A stretch of DNA of 29,209 nt from DATDSR01 sp036517855. Its GTDB lineage: Bacteria; Patescibacteriota; Minisyncoccia; Phycocordibacterales; DATDSR01. The stretch lies in assembly GCA_036517855.1 (NCBI GenBank), contig DATDSR010000059.1:1-29209 (forward strand), given 5' to 3'. Shown here piece after piece: positions 7,767 through 14,325 of the stretch. Position numbers and translations under genes: made by a program. The notes below the pieces were generated by a model that was not told the DNA's origin, searched no databases, and saw nothing but the letters and a program-made list of their open reading frames with translations. The stretch's first letter is position 1. The number at the start of each line of letters is the position of its first letter.

Positions 7767-8224
7767 GTGAGCACCTAACCAAAAGTTTGGAAGAGACCCA
7801 GAAGCTCGCCGCCGAGTGGGTCGCTTCACTTGGAAACCCGGTTTCCAAAATGGCCAAAGTGGTGGGGCTATCGGGCGAATTGGGGAGTGGCAAGACTAGT
7901 TTTGTGCAAGGCGTGGCCAAGGCGCTTGGAGTAGAGGAGCACGTTACAAGCCCCACTTTTATTTTAGAAAGAATTTACCCCACTTCGCATCTCGCTTCGC
8001 TCGAGCTTCGCGGGGCAGGCTTCAAACAACTTGTACACATTGATGCATATAGATTAGAGGGAGCCCATGAGCTTAAGCAAATCGGTTTCGACGAGCTTGC
8101 CGCTGACCCAAGTAACCTCATATTAATAGAGTGGCCCGAGAGAGTAGCCGAAGGGTTACCTTCCGGTATGACAACCCTCAAATTCGAATTCATAGACGAC
8201 CAAACTCGAAAGATTGAATTATGA
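7763..8224 (+). CDS. tsaE: tRNA threonylcarbamoyladenosine biosynthesis ATPase TsaE
   Basis: ATPase subunit that, with TsaB and TsaD, installs t6A37 on ANN-decoding tRNAs in the cytoplasm. The 153-residue length is normal. Walker A GELGSGKT is at residues 38-45, followed by the family's TSPTF, a HIDAYRLEG segment and the IEWPER motif near residue 123. Between the strands at about residues 73-86 there is an unusual insertion, HLASLELRGAGFKQ, encoded by a GC-rich repeat (7995-8016) that recurs in the anti-sigma candidate at 22484-22505. The start overlaps the toxin stop (ATGA). The last codons and stop come from the left arm of the inverted repeat flanking the next gene, so the original C-terminus may have been replaced. 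Confidence 0.92.
   Translation: MSEHLTKSLEETQKLAAEWVASLGNPVSKMAKVVGLSGELGSGKTSFVQGVAKALGVEEHVTSPTFILERIYPTSHLASLELRGAGFKQLVHIDAYRLEGAHELKQIGFDELAADPSNLILIEWPERVAEGLPSGMTTLKFEFIDDQTRKIEL
7995..8016 (+). repeat. Dispersed GC-rich repeat read in frame in tsaE
   Basis: A 22-base segment made of CTTCGCT, CG and AGCTTCGCGGGGC. The reverse complement of 22484-22505 is identical except for the two central bases (AA), a 20/22 match. Both copies lie in coding sequence without breaking the frame, in opposite orientation relative to their genes. The inner GCTCGAGC is palindromic. Confidence 0.65.
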
Positions 8225-8653
8225 ATAATGAATTAGGAATTGTGGAAAATGCAAGGGGTCAAATAAAGACTTTTACGGACCTAGACGCTTGGAAAATTGG
8301 GCACGAGATCGTCCTAGAAACATATAAAGTTACCAAGACATTTCCGAAGGACGAGCTGTTTGCCCTGACCAGCCAAATGAGACGCTGTGTTGTTTCAATA
8401 ACCTCAAATATCGCAGAGGGATTTAGCAGGCAGTCTTATAAGGAAAAGCTACAGTTCTATTCAATTTCACAAGGCTCTGTTACCGAATTGCAGAACCAAG
8501 TTTTGATAGCCAGAGATATTGGATATTTGGACAACGAAATACATGATAAACTTGCTAATAAGTTGGTTACTTTGCAGAAGATTCTAAACGGTCTTATCAA
8601 GAAAACACGTTCCTTTTCTCAATCCTAATTCATAATTCGTGATTCATAATTCA
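8215..8653. mobile_element. Inverted-repeat-flanked cassette carrying a four-helix-bundle gene
   Basis: Left arm 8215-8240 and the reverse complement of right arm 8621-8653 share TGAATTATGAAT and ATGAATTAGGA; the right arm has about eight extra bases between the two blocks. The left arm supplies the tsaE stop and the ATG of the enclosed gene. The right arm supplies the enclosed gene's stop (in CCTAATTC) and the GTG start of polA. The unit looks inserted exactly at the tsaE-polA junction. No transposase is present. Calling it mobile is inference. Confidence 0.5.
8221..8628 (+). CDS. Four-helix bundle protein (23S rRNA intervening-sequence protein family)
   Basis: A 135-residue all-helical protein. 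It has the family signature: an aromatic-rich opening helix (FTDLDAWKIGHEIVLETYKVT), FPKDELFALTSQMRRCVVSITSNIAEGFSR, then YSISQGSVTELQNQ. Members are encoded in rRNA intervening sequences and in scattered chromosomal sites; the biochemical role is not established. It sits between inverted repeats, with ATG overlapping the tsaE stop. It is more AT-rich than tsaE and polA, which fits arrival from elsewhere. Start chosen at 8221; the conserved domain begins at about residue 18. Confidence 0.85.
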   Translation: MNNELGIVENARGQIKTFTDLDAWKIGHEIVLETYKVTKTFPKDELFALTSQMRRCVVSITSNIAEGFSRQSYKEKLQFYSISQGSVTELQNQVLIARDIGYLDNEIHDKLANKLVTLQKILNGLIKKTRSFSQS

Positions 8654-10939
8654 AAAAAAACCCTGGTACTGCTTGATACTCACGCCATACTGCACCGGGC
8701 TTATCATGCTATGCCGGGATTTACTTCCTCTAAGGGGGAGCCTACGGGGGCTTTATACGGGCTATCTTTGATGGTGCTTTCTATTATTAAAGAGTTGAAA
8801 CCGGATTATATTGTGGCCGCTTTCGATATGGCCGAACCGACTTTTCGTGATGAGCTATACAAAGAGTACAAAGGTAAACGGCAAAAGATTGAGGACGATT
8901 TGATTTACCAACTGAACAGGGCCAAAGATTTACTCACCGCTTTCGGTATCCCGATAATTGAGAAGGCTGGGTTTGAGGCGGATGATGTGCTTGGCACTAT
9001 TGTGGAGCAAACTAAAAAAGATAAATCACTCGAGATAATAGTTGCCTCGGGCGACATGGATACGATGTCACTCCTTGCAGATAAGCGGGTCAAAGTCTAC
9101 ACGCTCAAGACGGGCATCAAAGACACTGTGCTCTATGATGCCAAGGCGGCCGAGGCGAGGTGGGGGATAAAGCCGGAGTTTATCCCAGATTACAAAGCTT
9201 TGCGCGGTGACCCAAGTGACAACATCATTGGTGTGGCAGGGATAGGTGAGAAGACGGCTACAGAACTAATTCAAAAGTTTGGCACGATTGAAGACATTTA
9301 TAAGACGCTGAAAAAGAATCGCCAAAAGTTTTTAGACGCGGGTATCAAAGAGCGTATTGTGAAGTTGCTTGAGGAGAACGAAGACGAAGCGCGGTTTTCT
9401 CTCGTCCTTGCTACTATCAGGACGGATGCGCCAGTAAAGTATGAGGTGCCAGGTGCTGGATACGAGGTGCCCACCGAGCAGGTTAAGAAAATGTTTGAAG
9501 AGCTTGGGTTTAAGAGCTTGATAGCAAGATTGGATACCGGGACCAGAGGTGAGACCCCCCAGCAGGAGGACTCACCTCGAAAGACTCAAGATCCGGTGAC
9601 GGAATACAAAGTAAAACTAGCAAACTGGCTGTTAGATTCAAATGAGATAGACCCTTCTGGAGAAGGAGATCTTAGGGATTTAGAGAAAGAGCTCGAAGCT
9701 AAGGGGCTCACTAAGATATATAAAGAGTTTGAGTTGCCTTTGATAGACATTTTGCGCAACGCCGAGGAGAAGGGGATTAGGGTAGATAGTGCGCGCTTGG
9801 CCGAACTTGCTGACAAGTATCACAGGAAGCAAAAAATATTGAAGCTTGAGATTTGGAAGCATGCCGGCGAGGAGTTTAATATCAATTCGCCCAAACAAAT
9901 TGGCGAAGTGCTGTTTGGCAAACTTGGCATTGGCGGTAGCAAGATGAAGAAGACAAGCACAGGCCAGGTTTCGACCAACGCCCACGAGCTTGAGAAGTTG
10001 CGCGGGGAGCATCCGGCCATCGATGCCCTGCTTGCCTATCGCGAAGTTAGCAAATTGCTCTCTACTTATATTGATGCTTTTCCTGAATTGCTGGGCAAAG
10101 ATGAGCGTTTGCATACGCACTTTGTGCAATGGGGTTCAGCCACAGGTAGGCTTGCCAGTCGCGACCCCAATATGCAGAACATCCCTATCAAGACAGAGCA
10201 GGGCAAGGCAATCCGCGAAATCTTCGTAGCCGAAAAAGGCAGTGTCCTAGGCTCGTTTGATTATTCGCAGATTGATTTGCGCTGCCTGGCCATCCTTTCG
10301 AAAGACGAAAAGCTGATTGAGTTCTTCAAAGGCGGGGGAGATATCCACGCCGATGTGGCCTCGGCCCTCTTCAAAGTGCCTAAAGATAAGGTGGATAAAG
10401 AGCAACGTCGTCGGGCCAAGGTCATTAACTTCGGTATCATCTACGGTATGGGCGTGCTGGCGCTCAAAGCCAACTTAAATAGTTCGCGGGCCGAGGCTGA
10501 AGATTTTTTGAAAAGATATTTCGAAACCTTCCCAGGCGTTACCAAGTATCTTGAAAATATTAAACGAGAGGCGCGCGAGAAGGGCTATACCGAGACGTAT
10601 TATGGCCGCAGACGTTATTACCCTGACATCAAAGCTGGCCCAGAGTATATGCAAAAGGCCGCCGAGCGCCAAGCGAGCAACGCCCCCATCCAAGGCACCA
10701 CAGCTGACATCATCAAGCTTGCTATGATTGAAGTAGATAAGTTGATAGAGAAAAATAATTGGCGTGGCAAAGTGGATCTTCTTCTCCAAATCCACGACGA
10801 ACTTATTTACGAAATCGATAAAAGTGTAGCTGACGAAGCCAAGGTTGTTATATCAAGCGCCATGCAACAAGTAGCTCCCAACGATTTAGTCCCCTTTCCC
10901 GTCAAATCGGCGTTAGGCCCCTCTTGGGGCGATCTATAG
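8639..10939 (+). CDS. polA: DNA polymerase I lacking the 3'-5' exonuclease domain
   Basis: Repair and Okazaki-fragment polymerase, 766 residues against about 930 in E. coli. Residues 8-262 are the 5' nuclease, with LVLLDTHAILHRAYHAM, FEADDVLG, ASGDMDTM and GDPSDNI acidic sites plus the helix-hairpin-helix GVAGIGEKTA. Residues 263-327 are a short linker; the proofreading domain and its acidic motifs are absent. The polymerase domain has motif A DYSQIDLR (541-548), motif B with K594 and F598 in RRAKVINFGIIYG, and motif C IHDEL (719-720). In motif A the usual Glu of SQIELR, the steric gate, is Asp546. The linker contains an in-frame palindrome (9546-9578). The GTG start at 8639 lies in the right inverted repeat of the upstream cassette; the conserved domain starts at about residue 7. 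Confidence 0.95.
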   Translation: MIHNSKKTLVLLDTHAILHRAYHAMPGFTSSKGEPTGALYGLSLMVLSIIKELKPDYIVAAFDMAEPTFRDELYKEYKGKRQKIEDDLIYQLNRAKDLLTAFGIPIIEKAGFEADDVLGTIVEQTKKDKSLEIIVASGDMDTMSLLADKRVKVYTLKTGIKDTVLYDAKAAEARWGIKPEFIPDYKALRGDPSDNIIGVAGIGEKTATELIQKFGTIEDIYKTLKKNRQKFLDAGIKERIVKLLEENEDEARFSLVLATIRTDAPVKYEVPGAGYEVPTEQVKKMFEELGFKSLIARLDTGTRGETPQQEDSPRKTQDPVTEYKVKLANWLLDSNEIDPSGEGDLRDLEKELEAKGLTKIYKEFELPLIDILRNAEEKGIRVDSARLAELADKYHRKQKILKLEIWKHAGEEFNINSPKQIGEVLFGKLGIGGSKMKKTSTGQVSTNAHELEKLRGEHPAIDALLAYREVSKLLSTYIDAFPELLGKDERLHTHFVQWGSATGRLASRDPNMQNIPIKTEQGKAIREIFVAEKGSVLGSFDYSQIDLRCLAILSKDEKLIEFFKGGGDIHADVASALFKVPKDKVDKEQRRRAKVINFGIIYGMGVLALKANLNSSRAEAEDFLKRYFETFPGVTKYLENIKREAREKGYTETYYGRRRYYPDIKAGPEYMQKAAERQASNAPIQGTTADIIKLAMIEVDKLIEKNNWRGKVDLLLQIHDELIYEIDKSVADEAKVVISSAMQQVAPNDLVPFPVKSALGPSWGDL
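9546..9578. repeat. 33-bp palindrome read in frame in the polA linker
   Basis: Arms GAGGTGAG (9546-9553) and CTCACCTC (9571-9578) pair perfectly. Four further pairs form inside with two mismatches, around loop CAGCA. It encodes about 11 residues (RGETPQQEDSP) in the linker between nuclease and polymerase, where related enzymes have the exonuclease domain. Confidence 0.65.
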
Positions 10940-11017
10940 GTTTCCCGGGTATGGTAGAATGGTAATTGGTTACTTATTCGGCCGTCTATTAATACATAAC
11001 GAAGCATATCAACACAT

Positions 11018-11449
11018 ATGAGCAATAAAACAATCGTTGGGGTTATTGTGGGTTTAATCGTAATTGGCGGGTTGGCTTGGTGGGGTCTTTCGGGTCGCAC
11101 GGAGGCGCCGGTGGATGGTGATGTGGCTGGGGACGAGATCTCACAGCCAAATTCGCTTACCGTGAATCACTATTTCGATAACGGTTCGCACACCATCGAG
11201 GGCACTATCACTCTGCCTACACCTTGTCACTCGCTTACCAGTGACGTGCTGGTGGCCGAGTCTTACCCAGAGCAAGTGACTATCAAATTTACCATTGCTC
11301 CCGGCACGGGCATCTGCACGCAGGTGTTAGCCGACAAGTTTTTCCGCGTTACATTTAACGCCAGCAAAGATGCTTCGATTAAAGCCACACTAAACGGCCA
11401 GCCCATCTCCCTCGTTTACTCTGAGAACAAAGAGGGTATCACTAAGTAG
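11018..11449 (+). CDS. Membrane-anchored extracytoplasmic protein, unknown function
   Basis: A 143-residue protein with one N-terminal transmembrane helix (residues about 5-25, IVGVIVGLIVIGGLAWWGL) and an outside domain. The short linker is acidic. The domain (from about residue 48) looks all-beta, with two Cys (PTPCHS and GICTQV) that could form a disulphide, and ends in short strands around ATLNGQPISLVY. I do not recognise the family. An extended -10 TGgTAGAAT at 10953-10960 upstream could give a leader of about 50 bases. It lies between polA and the holA-like gene in the same direction with short gaps, so it may be cotranscribed with holA. Confidence 0.6.
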   Translation: MSNKTIVGVIVGLIVIGGLAWWGLSGRTEAPVDGDVAGDEISQPNSLTVNHYFDNGSHTIEGTITLPTPCHSLTSDVLVAESYPEQVTIKFTIAPGTGICTQVLADKFFRVTFNASKDASIKATLNGQPISLVYSENKEGITK

Positions 11450-11465
11450 TTAACTAAGTAGCGCG

Positions 11466-12209
11466 ATGCTCACGGTTTTCACCGGAGATGACACAGAGGC
11501 GGCCCTCGAGGCCTGGCTCGCCAGCCTCGCCGAGTCTAGGCGGGCTGTGCCGGCCGATGTGCGTCTTGAAGGCGAGTTGTTGAATGAGGCAAAGCTCGAG
11601 GAGTATATAAACTCTGCCAGTATGTTTGGCGGAGCAACGCGGGTGAGTGCTCGAGACGTATTCGCAAGTTCCGAGCTTGGCGAGTTTGCTGAAAAGCACA
11701 TTAAAGAATTGGCGGCATCAGCAAACTCATTCGCATTTCTCGAAGCAAAAGTTCCGGCGGCATTGCGAAAGAAGCTTGAGAAGCTAGACGCTCTCAAACT
11801 TTTTGAAAAAAACGAAAGAGTGCGCGTGAGCGAGGAATGGGAGGATAAACAAGAGAAGAACAGAATTTATTCTGTGGCTGATGCTCTTGGGCGTCGTGAC
11901 AGGAAGGGGTTGTGGGTAGAGTATTGGCGTCTTGTGTTGGCAGGTTTTAGCGGAGAAGAAATCTTTTGGAAGTTGCAGTGGCAGGTCAAGAATATGTTGC
12001 TCGCACCCAGCGCAAATTCAGCCACCGAGGCCGGCATGAGTCCGTATCCCTTTGATAAAGCAAGAGTAGCGGCAAAAAACTTCAAGCGTGATGAGCTCGT
12101 AGACTACTCGCGTAGACTCCTAGACATGTGGGGCCAAGCTCACTTAGGCGAGCAAGGTGGAGGCCAACCCCTCGACCTCGCCCTTGAGCAATTCATCCTC
12201 GCCATCTAA
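11466..12209 (+). CDS. holA: Probable DNA polymerase III delta subunit (HolA-like)
   Basis: Clamp-loader subunit that opens the sliding clamp. At 247 residues it is about 90 shorter than the usual delta. N-terminal residues 1-115 have the reduced ATPase-like fold pattern: an opening strand LTVFTGDD, then INSASMFGGATRVSARDVF where delta has its SLFGxRRLV motif, then a KKLEKLDALKLF segment. After about residue 135 come the typical delta helices: SVADALGRRDRKGLWVEYWRL, then FWKLQWQVKNML, then a PYPFDKARVAAKNF stretch, and a final helix bundle. Assignment rests on this motif order. It ends four bases before the tRNA-Lys gene on the other strand. Confidence 0.65.
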   Translation: MLTVFTGDDTEAALEAWLASLAESRRAVPADVRLEGELLNEAKLEEYINSASMFGGATRVSARDVFASSELGEFAEKHIKELAASANSFAFLEAKVPAALRKKLEKLDALKLFEKNERVRVSEEWEDKQEKNRIYSVADALGRRDRKGLWVEYWRLVLAGFSGEEIFWKLQWQVKNMLLAPSANSATEAGMSPYPFDKARVAAKNFKRDELVDYSRRLLDMWGQAHLGEQGGGQPLDLALEQFILAI

Positions 12210-12212
12210 TTG

Positions 12213-12285
12213 TCCCCCCGGGGGGAATCGAACCCTCGACCGTCTCCTTAAAAGGGAGCTGCTCTACCAACTGAGCTACGGGGGG
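12213..12285 (-). tRNA. tRNA-Lys(TTT)
   Basis: The minus strand folds as a 73-nt cloverleaf. Acceptor CCCCCCG/CGGGGGG, D-arm GCTC/GAGC, anticodon loop CTTTTAA (anticodon TTT) and T-loop TTCGATT are all present. Two stem positions are non-canonical: G-A at 27-43 and A-C at 50-64. CCA is not encoded. Confidence 0.92.
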
Positions 12286-12358
12286 AAAGTTGAAGTCTAC
12301 TATCAAAATCATTATTTTTCAAACTTGCTTTCTATGGCCTTTTATTGCAACCCTCTTA

Positions 12359-12376
12359 CCTATGATATATCATAGG
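12359..12376. promoter_or_regulatory. Perfect 18-bp palindrome upstream of the TrpR-like gene
   Basis: CCTATGATATATCATAGG reads the same on both strands and lies seven bases before the ATG at 12384. A TATGAT within it could serve as -10. A 12-bp core of it recurs at 12774-12785 after the gene. Likely an autoregulatory operator. Confidence 0.6.
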
Positions 12377-12383
12377 TATACAC

Positions 12384-12761
12384 ATGCCGCATGTTTCTCG
12401 AAGAAGACTGAAGAAGGATATTTATAATCGTGTCCACGAGGACTTTGCCGAGCTATTGGTGGAGATTTGCAAAGAGGGGAATAGAGATGCGTTCGTTCAG
12501 GAATTGCTAACTAGGACCGAGCGCTTGATGTTAGGTAAACGTCTTGCCACAGTCTTGATGCTGATGAAAGGTTACTCTGCCTATCGCGTGGAAAGGACAC
12601 TCAAACTGACAGCACAGACGGTGCGGCGTTTCAACAGAAACTTACGCAAGGGGAGATACGCTATGCTCGTTGAAAACCTAGATCGAATTATGCATAAGCG
12701 TAGTAAAAAGAATTTGCATCGCGTCGCTCGTATTTGGGCAAGTTTGGACGTAAAAGAATAA
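12384..12761 (+). CDS. TrpR/YerC-like DNA-binding protein
   Basis: A 125-residue basic helical protein. Residues about 35-95 match the Trp-repressor superfamily pattern: ELLTRTERLMLGKRLATVLMLMKG, then the helix-turn-helix YSAYRVERTLKLTAQTVRRFNRNL. In the YerC/YecD branch the ligand is often unknown, so a role in tryptophan regulation should not be assumed; there are no trp genes here. The N-terminus (RRRLKKDIYNRVHEDFAELLVEI) gives an extra helix, and the C-terminus is Lys/Arg-rich. Palindromes sit just upstream and just downstream, so self-regulation and control of the next gene are plausible. It lies opposite in direction to tRNA-Lys. Confidence 0.75.
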   Translation: MPHVSRRRLKKDIYNRVHEDFAELLVEICKEGNRDAFVQELLTRTERLMLGKRLATVLMLMKGYSAYRVERTLKLTAQTVRRFNRNLRKGRYAMLVENLDRIMHKRSKKNLHRVARIWASLDVKE

Positions 12762-12772
12762 GTTCTCTTACA

Positions 12773-12846
12773 TATGATATATCATCCCTAAGATAACTAG
12801 TGTTAGATATATTAGTGCTTGACTTTGAAATTGGGAGTGCTAGTCT
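12773..12846 (+). promoter_or_regulatory. Second operator-like palindrome and promoter of the 132-aa gene
   Basis: ATGATATATCAT at 12774-12785 repeats the core of the palindrome at 12359-12376. Downstream are TTGACT (12819-12824) and an extended -10, TGcTAGTCT, ending at 12846 with 16-base spacing. The palindrome lies about 35 bases upstream of the -35. Confidence 0.5.
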
Positions 12847-12890
12847 CGTGAAAGAAAGCGCGCCGATTTTCCCCGGCGCAGGAGGGTAGC

Positions 12891-13289
12891 TTGAGAAACA
12901 ATGTGATGGTATCGGACCCACGTTTTCTGCGGATCGCCGTAACCGCCAGGGTTGAATGCCCGAAGTGCAAGAAACTCAGGCCTTTCGATAAGTTACTCGC
13001 ATTTGAAAACAGTTATAATGGAGGGGATGAGACCTTACATGGGTACGCTCTTGCAACGAGGTGTTGCTTGGCAATCGTGGTCAAAACTGGCGACTTCGAC
13101 CTGAACCGTGGTGTACTCAACATGGGGGTCGATGCGCTCGAGAAGCTTGGTTGCCAAAAGGTAGGCCATAACCTCGTGATCTTCCCTGAGCCCGAGCTGA
13201 TAAGGAGGACGCGCAGTAAAAAAGCTACACCTCCTGACACCAAGACATACTACGAGCTCTCCGAGCGGAGCACTCATACTAAGAAATAG
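12891..13289 (+). CDS. Hypothetical protein with one CPKC knuckle, 132 aa
   Basis: Function not recognised. TTG at 12891 is taken as start because AGGAGG (12880-12885) is five bases upstream; the later GTG and ATG codons (12903, 12906) are too far away. Residues about 20-30 contain ECPKCKKLRPF, half of a zinc ribbon; another Cys pair (RCC) lies about 30 residues later. The rest looks like a compact alpha/beta domain with a basic C-terminal tail. The leader contains a six-pair hairpin, GCGCCG/CGGCGC (12860-12865 with 12874-12879), ending next to the Shine-Dalgarno. Its own terminator follows. It may be controlled by the TrpR-like regulator through the shared palindrome. Confidence 0.65.
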   Translation: MRNNVMVSDPRFLRIAVTARVECPKCKKLRPFDKLLAFENSYNGGDETLHGYALATRCCLAIVVKTGDFDLNRGVLNMGVDALEKLGCQKVGHNLVIFPEPELIRRTRSKKATPPDTKTYYELSERSTHTKK

Positions 13290-13296
13290 TCGTACA

Positions 13297-13323
13297 GGCC
13301 CGTCGGGATACCACCGGCGGGCC
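13297..13323 (+). terminator. GC-rich hairpin after the 132-aa gene
   Basis: Arms GGCCCGTCGG and CCGGCGGGCC (one G-T pair) close loop GATACCA. Only TTAATG follows, so the T-run is weak. It lies between convergent genes and may serve both strands. Confidence 0.6.
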
Positions 13324-13331
13324 TTAATGCA

Positions 13332-13868
13332 TTAACTTTTCCCCAACACAAAGCGCCAAGGGAGAGTGGCGTGCTCGCCAGCGTAGGCCACGCCTATGCG
13401 AGGTGTGCATACAATACGATACGATCGTTTGCCATTGCATGTCATTGAATTCTCAATCCACAAACGTTTACTTTTCACGAGATCTTCGCCGTAGAAGCGC
13501 CTGTCGATTTTGAAATATTTGGCTACTTTGGCTGGGCCGTTTATCAAAGTGCCGTCTGGCAATCTAACGCCACGAATAAGCACAGCCTCGGGCTCACCAA
13601 CTTTGCGGGTTACGACATTGAAGCACCAATGCATGCCGTAGATAAAATACACATAGGCGTGCCCAGCTGGGCCAAACATTGCTTCAGTGCGAGCCGTTCT
13701 ACCTTTGGCGCTGTGGCAGGCCTTGTCGGCCGTGCCACAGTAGGCTTCAGTTTCGCTCACAATCCCTACTAGCTTCGTGCCGCCCACCTTGCGCACTAAG
13801 CGTTTGCCTAGTAAATTGCGACTAACCCAGAGGGTGGGTTTTTCAAAGAAACTCCGTTTTAATCTCAT
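13332..13868 (-). CDS. DNA-3-methyladenine glycosylase (AAG/Mpg family)
   Basis: Base-excision repair enzyme that removes alkylated purines; 178 residues from ATG at 13868. Seen motifs: VSETEAYCG, where the Glu of ETEAY is the catalytic residue in the family, DKACHS, the YVYFIYGMHWCFNVV segment that lines the DNA groove, and EAVLIRGVRL. A longer in-frame start exists at 13925, but the conserved domain begins at RSFFEKPTLWVSRNLLGK, and a -10 box lies seven bases before 13868. The start codon overlaps the divergent SpoU gene start, both within CATG (13866-13869). It converges with the 132-aa gene. Confidence 0.92.
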   Translation of the reverse strand: MRLKRSFFEKPTLWVSRNLLGKRLVRKVGGTKLVGIVSETEAYCGTADKACHSAKGRTARTEAMFGPAGHAYVYFIYGMHWCFNVVTRKVGEPEAVLIRGVRLPDGTLINGPAKVAKYFKIDRRFYGEDLVKSKRLWIENSMTCNGKRSYRIVCTPRIGVAYAGEHATLPWRFVLGKS

Positions 13869-14325
13869 GGTACTTATATTACACAATTTACGTTCGGTTC
13901 TAAATGTTGGAGCCATCTTCCGCACGGCTGATGCCGTCGGGGTTGAAAAGATTTACCTGGCGGGTTTTACGCCGGGGCCTTTGGACCGATTTGGGCGAGT
14001 GCGCAAGGACTTTCACAAAGCGGCTTTGGGGGCAGAGAATAGTGTGCCCTGGGAGAGTATGCCAGATATTTTCGCATTGTTGAAAAAGCTAAAAGCCGAA
14101 GGCTATCAGCTAACAGCTCTCGAGCAAAATAAGCGCGCGATTGATTACAAAAAGTTTAATCCAAACAAGAAGTGCGCGCTCGTAATTGGCAATGAAGTCG
14201 AGGGAGTTTCGAAGGAGGTTTTAAAGATGTGCGACAAGATAATTGAGATACCGATGCAAGGCAAAAAAGAATCACTCAATGTCTCGGTAGCAACAGGTAT
14301 TGCCCTGTTTAGATTGCTCGACTAG
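13867..14325 (+). CDS. SpoU-family (SPOUT) RNA 2'-O-methyltransferase, TrmL-sized
   Basis: Transfers a methyl group from S-adenosylmethionine to a ribose 2'-OH of tRNA or rRNA. All three SpoU motifs are visible: NLRSVLNVGAIFRTADAVG (1), ALVIGNEVEGVSKEVL (2) and IPMQGKKESLNVSVATGIAL (3). At 152 residues it has only the catalytic knot domain, with no N-terminal substrate-binding domain, like TrmL; the target RNA cannot be read from sequence. The ATG at 13867 begins exactly at motif 1 and shares two bases with the divergent glycosylase start. An in-frame ATG at 13777 lies in the glycosylase gene and is less likely. Its stop overlaps the convergent stop of the lamin-tail gene in CTAG. Confidence 0.9.
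   Translation: MVLILHNLRSVLNVGAIFRTADAVGVEKIYLAGFTPGPLDRFGRVRKDFHKAALGAENSVPWESMPDIFALLKKLKAEGYQLTALEQNKRAIDYKKFNPNKKCALVIGNEVEGVSKEVLKMCDKIIEIPMQGKKESLNVSVATGIALFRLLD
13876..13881 (-). promoter_or_regulatory. -10 box of the 3-methyladenine glycosylase gene
   Basis: On the minus strand, TAATAT is followed by seven bases and then ATG at 13868, so a leaderless transcript is predicted. The box lies inside the first codons of the divergent SpoU gene. Confidence 0.5.

Noticed and set aside
12157..12375. Plus-strand open frame over the end of holA and the tRNA-Lys gene
   Set aside because: It is antisense to the tRNA and out of frame with holA; translation resembles typical tRNA-derived false proteins.
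13777..13866. Longer N-terminus for the SpoU methyltransferase
   Set aside because: The extra 30 residues are the reverse reading of the glycosylase N-terminus and the first SpoU motif begins right after the ATG at 13867.
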